A stretch of 14,576 nucleotides of DNA. It comes from Candidatus Sumerlaeota bacterium. GTDB lineage: Bacteria; Sumerlaeota; Sumerlaeia; JADFCT01. Below are positions 8,136 to 13,301 of this stretch, one piece after another. The notes under the pieces are model-generated. The model made no database searches and was not told the DNA's origin. It saw only the letters and a program-made list of their open reading frames with translations. Both the position numbers and the translations under genes were made by a program. Positions within the stretch are counted from its first letter, which is position 1; the number at the start of each line of letters is the position of its first letter. Location: assembly GCA_026398575.1 (NCBI GenBank), contig JAPLSP010000299.1:1-14576 (forward strand), in the 5' to 3' direction.

Positions 8136-8228
8136 GCAAAGACCTTGCCCGGCGGCGAAGATGTGTTCTATATCTACAAACCAGCGCCTAAACCAGCGCC
8201 GGGATTGCGGGAGATGAAGATTCAGTTT
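8136..8228 (+). pseudogene. Remnant of the 3' end of a second LarA-type gene
   Basis: Read in the frame of 8103, this stretch encodes A-K-T-LPGGEDVFYI...PA...MKIQF. The C-terminus of the intact LarA-like protein (residues 397-424, bases 3726-3809) reads A-N-R-LPGGEEVFFI...PA...LKSQF. Over the first 18 aligned residues 11 are identical, and the bases agree closely through TGCCCGGCGGCGA. Nothing resembling the rest of a LarA gene precedes it, since the SNF2 stop is only 64 bases upstream. It is therefore read as a decayed gene end and not a working gene. The reading frame stays open to 8444 but beyond 8228 it runs over the nucleotidyltransferase gene in another frame and has no family character. 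The divergence from the intact gene argues for an old paralogue and against a recent duplication. Confidence 0.5.
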
Positions 8229-8298
8229 GCCCGCGTCGCGCATCTGAGACAGAGCGAGAAGCCCAGGCGCCTAAGCGCGGAAAGAGACGGCCAAGCGC

Positions 8299-8655
8299 AT
8301 GAAACCAACGCCACAAATGAATACATCAGCGCAACGCGCGCTGAATTCTTTCCTGGAGAATTGCCGGAAGTCGCTTGCAGTCGAATGCGTGATTTTGTTT
8401 GGTTCCCGCGCCCGAGGCGACGCCGAAGACCGTTCCGATATTGACTTGGCCGTCGCAGCGCCGGACGTTTCAGCGCGGCAGTGGCGAGAGATCGAGCAAT
8501 GGACCCAGGAAACGCCATCGTTGACAAAAATTGATCTGGCGCGTCTTGATGCTATCGGAGAAAAATTCCGCGCAAAGATACTGGATGAAGGAGTGGTGCT
8601 CTATGAACGGCGCAAAACCAAACCAAAGCCTGAAAAATCTGGCGCGCGCGCTTGA
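8299..8655 (+). CDS. MntA-like minimal nucleotidyltransferase (toxin-antitoxin antitoxin)
   Basis: A 118-residue minimal nucleotidyltransferase. The signature GSx10DxD is complete: GSRARGD begins at G35-S36 and D47-I-D49 follows at the right spacing. D79 in KIDL is a good candidate for the third metal-binding carboxylate. In characterised type VII modules MntA adds AMP units to a tyrosine of its HEPN partner and so silences it. This fits here because an HEPN gene with the target motif overlaps its 3' end by 53 bases. GGAAAGAG (8279-8286) lies upstream of the ATG at a rather long distance; M7 (8317) is an alternative start without a ribosome binding site. The C-terminal tail (KTKPKPEKSGARA) is basic and falls in the overlap with the next gene. 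The symbol mntA is withheld because sequence alone does not distinguish it from HI0073-type relatives. Confidence 0.85.
   Translation: MKPTPQMNTSAQRALNSFLENCRKSLAVECVILFGSRARGDAEDRSDIDLAVAAPDVSARQWREIEQWTQETPSLTKIDLARLDAIGEKFRAKILDEGVVLYERRKTKPKPEKSGARA
8588..8593 (+). promoter_or_regulatory. Ribosome binding site that fixes the HEPN gene start
   Basis: AAGGAG ends nine bases before ATG 8603, inside the nucleotidyltransferase gene. This favours 8603 over the in-frame ATG at 8531, whose extra 24 residues (rich in Trp, Met and Lys) look like a reading of the overlapping gene and have no HEPN character. Confidence 0.7.
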
Positions 8656-9001
8656 TCGTCTCGGCGAAGCGCTCGCGGCGCCGGAATCGGATTCATTAAT
8701 CATTGACGCCACGATCCAGCGCTTTGAGTTCACGATTGAGCTTTTCTGGAAGACTTTCCGCCGATTGCTGCTTGAGCAAGGCATCGAAACAACGACGCCG
8801 CGCGAAACTTTGGAGGAAGCATACGCCGCCAAATGGTTTAGCGATGATGAACTGTGGCATCAAATGCTGCTGGACAGGAATAAAACCTCACATATCTATG
8901 ATGAAGAGATGGCGAGAAGGATATATGAGAATGTACGGCTTTATTATCCGGAGATGCGGCGGATTTTTGAGAACTTGACCCACAAATATGGAACTCTGTA
9001 A
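8603..9001 (+). CDS. HEPN-domain protein, HepT/HI0074-like RNase toxin
   Basis: A 132-residue all-helical HEPN protein, called from ATG 8603. The diagnostic motif RNKTSHIY gives R92-x4-H97-x-Y99, the RX4HXY signature of HepT: Arg and His form the RNase site and the Tyr is the residue AMPylated by the partner nucleotidyltransferase. Further family features are the N-terminal LARALDRLGEAL helix and the segment FEFTIELFWKTFRRLL (41-56), typical of the HI0074 'nucleotidyltransferase substrate binding' group. The 53-base overlap with the upstream gene suggests coupled translation, with the antitoxin made first. Toxin activity is inferred from the motif and pairing. HI0074-like proteins have not all been shown to be toxic. 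Confidence 0.85.
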   Translation: MNGAKPNQSLKNLARALDRLGEALAAPESDSLIIDATIQRFEFTIELFWKTFRRLLLEQGIETTTPRETLEEAYAAKWFSDDELWHQMLLDRNKTSHIYDEEMARRIYENVRLYYPEMRRIFENLTHKYGTL

Positions 9002-9038
9002 TTAGACGGCATGTCGCCGGAACAGCATTTGCGAAAAA

Positions 9039-9785
9039 ATGAATTCGTCAGATCCACAGCCCATTAAGAGCGTGACCGCATCCGCCCAATCAGTGGACGA
9101 GAATGCCAAGCCATCCTTTTGCTGGGATCGTGATTGGACGATTGGCAAAATTCGCCGCCGGTTGCGCGAGGGCGACGAGTATGAGCGCGATAGCGTCGCC
9201 TCATGGATTTTGCGCGAGGGTACTTGCGATGAGGTATGGCTTTTCTTCACGCCAGGACAGGTCGAAAGAATGCTGCCGCGAATAAAAAATCATCTTGGGC
9301 GACGGGCAGATTTCTGGCTGTACATCCTTACGTCTTGGCGGCAATTAGGCCTGATGGATTGGCAGGACGGCGAGGCGGGAAGAGATAGTGACAAAGACGA
9401 AGATAAAGCAAATAGCTTACGATCGCTTTGCGGCCAAAGTGATGACGCTTTGCCAAATATCTCGCGCGCGTTGTCGCCGCTTGCTGAAGAATTCATCGCA
9501 AAATTTTATCCGGCTGATTATGATCTCCAAATTGAAAAAGAATCCTTGCGGCTGTTCATGCGCAAGGATGGACAATCATCATCGTATTTTTCCATGCAAA
9601 GCATGAAGCCGATGGACGGTGAAATTCTCAATCCTTGCGTCCAAGGGACCGCGGAACGATTGAATGCAAGGTTTCGCTCGCTAAGGCGCGTGCCGGATTT
9701 CTGGTGTTTTCATCTTGAGCGAGGAGCGGAGGAGATAACGGTGGACTTGTCTTATACTGGTCCGGCAACGAATCATTTATCATAG
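9039..9785 (+). CDS. Uncharacterised 248-residue protein next to the MNT/HEPN pair
   Basis: The function is not recognised. Two parts are visible. Residues 28-105 (WDRDWTIGKIRRRLREGDEY, then ILREGTCDEVWLFFTP and LGRRADFWLYILTSWRQLGL) look like a compact helical domain. From memory it resembles unnamed bacterial proteins encoded next to nucleotidyltransferase genes; this is unverified. A charged linker follows (GEAGRDSDKDEDKAN, about 112-126), then a mixed alpha/beta C-terminal part (about 145-248) with no known motif. There is no signal peptide or membrane segment. The ATG at 9039 is preceded by an A-rich stretch (GCGAAAAAATG) and no clear ribosome binding site. The gene is AT-richer than pdxB or the phosphofructokinase gene, similar to the HEPN gene 37 bases upstream, so it may have arrived with that module. 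Its TAG stop overlaps the ribosome binding site of the next gene. Confidence 0.7.
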   Translation: MNSSDPQPIKSVTASAQSVDENAKPSFCWDRDWTIGKIRRRLREGDEYERDSVASWILREGTCDEVWLFFTPGQVERMLPRIKNHLGRRADFWLYILTSWRQLGLMDWQDGEAGRDSDKDEDKANSLRSLCGQSDDALPNISRALSPLAEEFIAKFYPADYDLQIEKESLRLFMRKDGQSSSYFSMQSMKPMDGEILNPCVQGTAERLNARFRSLRRVPDFWCFHLERGAEEITVDLSYTGPATNHLS

Positions 9786-9797
9786 GGAGCTAATGGA

Positions 9798-11084
9798 ATG
9801 CCCAAGAACGTTCTTGTGGCGCAGTCGGGAGGGCCGTCGTGCGTTATCAACAACACGCTGCGCGGGATCATTGATGGTTGCCGTGCTTATCCGGCGACTT
9901 TCGGGCGCATTTATGCCGGATGGCATGGGATTGAAGGGGTGTTGAAGGAGGAATTGCTCGATGTGAGCGCGCAGGCTGAGGAGGAGATTCAGCTTCTCGC
10001 TACTACGCCGGCGGCCGGCTCGATTGGGACTTGCCGATATAAGCTGAAGAAGAATAACCCGGAGGATTTCGACCGCGTCATGCAGGTGCTCAAGACGCAT
10101 AACATTGGGTACTTCTTCTATATCGGCGGCAATGACTCGATGGATACGGCGCACAAGATCAGCGTCATGGCCAACGAGAAGGGCATTGATCTTGTGGCCG
10201 TGGGCGGACCGAAGACGATTGACAATGACGTAGGAGATTCGGAATTCAAGCTGATTGACCACACGCCCGGCTATGGCTCGACGGCGCGCTACTTCGCGCA
10301 TAATATCCAGAACATCAACGAGGAGAACAACGGATCGGCGCCCGCCGATCCGGTCATCATCCTCCAGGCGATGGGGCGCAAGATTGGCTTCATCCCGGCG
10401 GCGGCGCGTCTGGCCGATCCGCGGCGCGAAATGCCGTTGCAGATATACATGACGGAATCGAAACTGACGCTTGCGCAAATGGGCGAGAACGTCATTGACT
10501 ATCTGAATAAATTCGGGCGTTGCATCGTCGTCGTCAGCGAAGGCTTTGACGTGGGCGACATCGGCGCGGTTAAGGATGGCTTTGGCCACGTCGAATTTGG
10601 CGCGTCGAAAACGAGCGTCGCCCAAGAGGTCGCGAATTATCTCAACACGCTGAAGTTCCCCGTCGCAGGCAAGGCGCGCTATCAGATTCCCGGCACCGAT
10701 CAGCGTCATGCGATGATCTACGCCTCGACGGTGGATTTGGAGGAATCGTACAAGGTCGGACTGAAGTGCGCGCAGATCGCCCGCGAGGACGGCAACGGCT
10801 GGATGGGCACAATCCTGCGTGAACCGGGCGACGTCTATATGGCGCGCTTCGACAAGGCGCCGCTCGAAAAAGTCGCCAACTCTGAGCGCCATTTCCCGGA
10901 GTCGTGGATCGCGCCGTCGCGCTACGACGTGACGGATGACTTCATCAAATACGCGCAGCCGCTGATCGGCGTCAATTGGCCGAGCATTCCGCTCGTCAAT
11001 GGGTTGCAGCGATTCGCGCGGTTCAAGATGATCTTCGCGGATAAGAATCTGCCAGCTTATATGCCGCAGGGATTGAGGAAATAA
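9798..11084 (+). CDS. pfp: Diphosphate (PPi)-dependent 6-phosphofructokinase
   Basis: A 428-residue phosphofructokinase that converts fructose 6-phosphate to fructose 1,6-bisphosphate. The N-terminal QSGGPSCVINNTLRG is the phosphate-binding loop. GGNDS (110-114) and PKTIDND (138-144) carry the two donor-deciding positions. Where E. coli ATP-PFK has G104 and G124, this protein has D113 and K139, the pair that marks pyrophosphate use and blocks ATP. The catalytic base is D142. MGR (192-194) and SEGF are substrate-binding motifs. PPi-linked enzymes run reversibly and serve both glycolysis and gluconeogenesis. AGGGAG (9784-9789) is a strong ribosome binding site eight bases before the ATG. The stop codon TAA shares its last base with the ATG of the next small gene (TAATG), an unusual link between a central-metabolism gene and a toxin-like module. 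The length is close to the clostridial PPi-PFK type. Confidence 0.92.
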   Translation: MPKNVLVAQSGGPSCVINNTLRGIIDGCRAYPATFGRIYAGWHGIEGVLKEELLDVSAQAEEEIQLLATTPAAGSIGTCRYKLKKNNPEDFDRVMQVLKTHNIGYFFYIGGNDSMDTAHKISVMANEKGIDLVAVGGPKTIDNDVGDSEFKLIDHTPGYGSTARYFAHNIQNINEENNGSAPADPVIILQAMGRKIGFIPAAARLADPRREMPLQIYMTESKLTLAQMGENVIDYLNKFGRCIVVVSEGFDVGDIGAVKDGFGHVEFGASKTSVAQEVANYLNTLKFPVAGKARYQIPGTDQRHAMIYASTVDLEESYKVGLKCAQIAREDGNGWMGTILREPGDVYMARFDKAPLEKVANSERHFPESWIAPSRYDVTDDFIKYAQPLIGVNWPSIPLVNGLQRFARFKMIFADKNLPAYMPQGLRK

Positions 11085-11314
11085 TGAGCACAATTAAAGA
11101 TGAAGTAATCCGCCTGGTGAAGGGGATGCCCGACAACGCCACGATGGAAGAGATTATTGACGCGCTCGACTATAAGAAACTGGTGGACCGGCGGTTGACG
11201 GAAACGCGCGAGGCGCTGATGGCAGATGAGGTTGACAATCCGCCCGATCCGACGGATGCGACTGATCCGGCTGGCGCCGGCAAGGCCCCGCGCTCGAAAG
11301 GCAAACGGCGATGA
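11084..11314 (+). CDS. Small RelB-like putative antitoxin
   Basis: A 76-residue protein. Residues 1-47 (MSTIKDEVIRLV, DNATMEEIIDALDYKKLVDRRL) have the layout of a common family of 70-75-residue antitoxin-like proteins whose usual core is a helix pair followed by a 'GLxDxEEGRVxSHEE'-like segment. Here that segment has degenerated to RRLTETREALMADEV. Residues 52-76 are replaced by a Pro-Asp-Thr repeat tail (DPT, DAT, DPA; a 9-base DNA unit) and a basic end, SKGKRR. The ATG overlaps the stop of the phosphofructokinase gene (TAATG) and its TGA overlaps the ATG of the P-loop kinase gene (ATGA), so translation is probably coupled on both sides. The antitoxin role is inferred from size and position. 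The 64-residue protein downstream is the competing candidate. Confidence 0.7.
   Translation: MSTIKDEVIRLVKGMPDNATMEEIIDALDYKKLVDRRLTETREALMADEVDNPPDPTDATDPAGAGKAPRSKGKRR
11245..11271 (+). repeat. 9-bp GATCCGACG-type repeat in the small-protein tail
   Basis: Three in-frame 9-base units, GATCCGACG (11245), GATGCGACT (11254) and GATCCGGCT (11263), encode Asp-Pro/Ala-Thr/Ala triplets. The period and the TCCG core recall the array inside the URO-D gene at 1614-1670. Confidence 0.6.
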
Positions 11315-11871
11315 AAGAGGCGATCATCATCGCTGGACCGAACGGCAGCGGCAAGACAACCTTTGCCAGCGAATTGATTCTGGAGACAGGGTGGCCGTTC
11401 ATGAACGCGGATGAGATTGCCAAAGGCATGGCCGATGGCGCGGATTTTTCAAAAGTTCGTTTGCGGGCAGGGCGGAAGTTCCTCAAAGAAATCGGCGAAT
11501 GGATTGCGAAAGAGAAAAGCTTCATCCTTGAGACAACAATGTCAGGCAAGTATCTCAAGGACATCATTGCGCGATTGAAGGAACATGCGTACTCAATTTC
11601 GATCACGTATATTTTTGTGGATACAATCGAGGAAGCCATTCAGCGGATCAGAAACCGGATAGAGATGGGCGGTCATGCCGTGCCGGAAAAAGATATCCGG
11701 AGGCGATTTTTGAGAAGCAAGCGGAATTTCTGGAATGATTATCGCCTGAGAGTTAATAGTTGGCAGATTTATAGGAATGGGAAAGACTCATTTATGCTGA
11801 TAGCAGCAGGACAAGGCGAAGAGAAGCGCATAATTGACGAGGAAAGCTTCGGTGTTTTTCTTAAGGACTGA
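11311..11871 (+). CDS. Zeta-toxin-like P-loop kinase (COG4185 type)
   Basis: A 186-residue P-loop NTPase. Walker A is GPNGSGKTT (9-17, K15). NADEIAKGM (32-40) corresponds to the substrate-side loop of zeta kinases, and the strand FILETTMSG (71-79) carries E74. The segment RIRNRIEMGGHAVPEKDIRRRF (112-133) is the arginine-rich lid with the GGHxVP signature of the COG4185 group, followed by RSKRNFW. True zeta toxins phosphorylate UDP-N-acetylglucosamine and poison wall synthesis. This shorter relative may use another substrate, and the COG4185 group is not uniformly toxic. Its ATG overlaps the upstream stop (ATGA). The following small gene starts five bases after its TGA. The coding sequence is AT-richer than the phosphofructokinase gene, consistent with acquisition. 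No membrane or secretion signals are seen. Confidence 0.85.
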   Translation: MKEAIIIAGPNGSGKTTFASELILETGWPFMNADEIAKGMADGADFSKVRLRAGRKFLKEIGEWIAKEKSFILETTMSGKYLKDIIARLKEHAYSISITYIFVDTIEEAIQRIRNRIEMGGHAVPEKDIRRRFLRSKRNFWNDYRLRVNSWQIYRNGKDSFMLIAAGQGEEKRIIDEESFGVFLKD

Positions 11872-11876
11872 CAGTC

Positions 11877-12071
11877 ATGGATGCTAAAATTCTGACAGAC
11901 GCTTTAGAAACCGCGCGCATCGGCAACCGCGCCGTACGCAAGGCGCAGGAAGAGATTCGCAAGGCCGGGCTGCCGCTTGTGTTTTCACATCGCGGACATT
12001 TGTATTATGAATTGCCTGATGGCTCGATCACGACGGAGGATCCGTTTGTGAAGGGGCGCTCGCGCGATTGA
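11877..12071 (+). CDS. Small partner protein of the zeta-like kinase
   Basis: A 64-residue protein. The layout is an N-terminal helix (KILTDALETARIGNRAVRKAQEEIRKAG, about 4-31) and a beta-hairpin-like C-terminal half, PLVFSHRGHLYYELPDGSI (33-51), ending in TTEDPF. From memory, similar small proteins (NRAVRKAQEE...YYELPDG...DPF) accompany COG4185-like kinases in other bacteria; this is unverified. It could be the real antitoxin of the kinase, with the upstream 76-residue protein as a second component. It starts five bases after the kinase stop and must belong to the same transcript. The gene ends 24 bases before the convergent gene on the other strand, with no clear terminator between them. 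Confidence 0.75.
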   Translation: MDAKILTDALETARIGNRAVRKAQEEIRKAGLPLVFSHRGHLYYELPDGSITTEDPFVKGRSRD

Positions 12072-12095
12072 GTCTTTTCTCCTCGCTGGGTCAGC

Positions 12096-13301
12096 TTATT
12101 TTCGTGACGCGCCAGCAGAGATGCTGGCGCTCCCAGTGCTGGCGCTCCCAGTGCGGGCGCTCCCATTCCAATCCCGCCAAACCTCGCGCGCGGCGCGGCG
12201 CAGGGTTTCCTCTGTCCAGGCGGTCGCCTCAGGCCGGGGCGCGGATTCGCCATTACAGGCTACAAAAAAGGTCAACTCCTCGGCGCCGCGCGCGGACAGA
12301 TTCAGCGCATATTCCAGTTTGCCGGGAGGATAGAGCGTTTGATCGCTGTCGCCGCCCACGTCCACGACGCGCGTCGCCGCCGCGTTCATGGTCCCGGAGA
12401 TAACCTTTGCGAGCGCCGGCGGCTCGCCCGCAGGAAAAATCCAGATCGCGTTGAGAATCGGATTTTTGTCTTCGGCGCCCGCCGCGGCGCGGACCGAAAG
12501 ATCAAGCCTGCCGTCTCCATTCGCGTCGCGCGCCTTGAAGAGCAGCGCGCCGGGCGTATGCCGGCCCCACTTGGCGACGGGGTCAACTTCCTGCGCCGGC
12601 GCCCCTTCGACGCTGCACACAAGCAGGCGCTTGCCGGGTTCGGCCCAATGGCTTTCGCAGATTCCCAACACGACGTTCGCCTCGCTTTTTGGAGCGACCT
12701 TGAAGCGATAGAAAATCGGCACGCCGCCCATGCCCGCGCGAATATTCTGGAAAGCCGGATCGCACTTGCCTTGCGGCTTGGCCCAGCCGCGTATCGGCGT
12801 GGATTCATCATGGCAGCCCCACTCGCGCTGGGTTTCCTCCTGCGCCGTTTCGCGCGGCAGCGTGAGAATGACGCGGCTGCCCAGACGCACGGTGCGCAAT
12901 CCGGCTTGCGACTTGGGCGGCAAGTCGAGCCCCAGCGTAACGCTGGTTGCGCAGCCCAGAATTTCCTCGACGCGCACGGTCAGCACGTCCAGCCCCGCTG
13001 GATGAGCCGGAGCGCGGAAAGCCGTCCACGTCACGGCGATAGGGCCGCGCTGAAAGACTGCGCGCGCGCCGGGAATAGTCTCATCCACCTTGAACGCTCC
13101 GGCGCCAACATCGCCTTTGGCGCCCGCGCTTTCGCCGTTGATTTTAAGACCCAGATTTCCCCAATCCTCAATCAGCCTTCCCTGGGCGTCCATGCGCGAG
13201 GGCGCCAAGCCCGGCGAACTGAAAGAAATCTCATCGGCTGCAATGGCAAAGGCGGCGCAAGCCGCCGCCAACGTCCCGGCGAAAACGGCAATGCGAATCA
13301 T
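12096..13301 (-). CDS. Secreted protein with malectin-like module
   Basis: A 401-residue exported protein. Residues 1-22 form a signal peptide (MIRIAVFAGT, an Ala-rich core, likely cleavage after AIA or AIAA). The middle region, about residues 190-290, runs from VPIFYRFKV through LLVCSVEGAPAQEVD to DANGDGRLDLSV and PILNAIWIF. This has the strand pattern of malectin-like carbohydrate-binding domains, and the DxNxDGxxD stretch (259-267) could bind calcium. No catalytic motif of a known glycosidase was seen. The start at 13301 is fixed by AAGGAG seven bases upstream and by an ATGA overlap with the preceding sugar-isomerase-like gene. A longer frame from 13370 would lie entirely inside that gene. 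The last 20 or so residues (GSARTGSASTGSASISAG) are translated from a 15-base repeat array, so the original C-terminus was probably about residue 378. The binding target is unknown. Confidence 0.72.
   Translation of the reverse strand: MIRIAVFAGTLAAACAAFAIAADEISFSSPGLAPSRMDAQGRLIEDWGNLGLKINGESAGAKGDVGAGAFKVDETIPGARAVFQRGPIAVTWTAFRAPAHPAGLDVLTVRVEEILGCATSVTLGLDLPPKSQAGLRTVRLGSRVILTLPRETAQEETQREWGCHDESTPIRGWAKPQGKCDPAFQNIRAGMGGVPIFYRFKVAPKSEANVVLGICESHWAEPGKRLLVCSVEGAPAQEVDPVAKWGRHTPGALLFKARDANGDGRLDLSVRAAAGAEDKNPILNAIWIFPAGEPPALAKVISGTMNAAATRVVDVGGDSDQTLYPPGKLEYALNLSARGAEELTFFVACNGESAPRPEATAWTEETLRRAAREVWRDWNGSARTGSASTGSASISAGASRK
12109..12167. repeat. 15-bp tandem repeat plus hairpin at the 3' end of the secreted-protein gene
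   Basis: Three units of 15 bases: GCTGGCGCTCCCAGT at 12123-12137 and again at 12138-12152 (identical), then GCGGGCGCTCCCATT at 12153-12167. Just before them GCGCCAGC (12109-12116) pairs with GCTGGCGC (12123-12130) around a six-base loop, AGAGAT. There is no T-run, so it is not a standard terminator. A 12-base piece, ACTGGGAGCGCC, occurs in inverse orientation at 8071-8082, directly after the SNF2 stop codon, suggesting a dispersed genomic repeat. Confidence 0.8.

Noticed and set aside
8103..8444. A separate 113-residue gene between the SNF2 and nucleotidyltransferase genes
   Set aside because: Only its first 42 codons look protein-like, and they match a LarA C-terminus. The rest reads out of frame through the nucleotidyltransferase gene.
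9005..9022. A CGGC...GCCG hairpin after the HEPN gene as a terminator
   Set aside because: The stem is only four base pairs and there is no T-run.
9780..11093. A 437-codon open frame on the minus strand opposite the phosphofructokinase gene
   Set aside because: It mirrors a strongly conserved enzyme gene, has no motif or ribosome binding site of its own, and its composition is typical of antisense frames.
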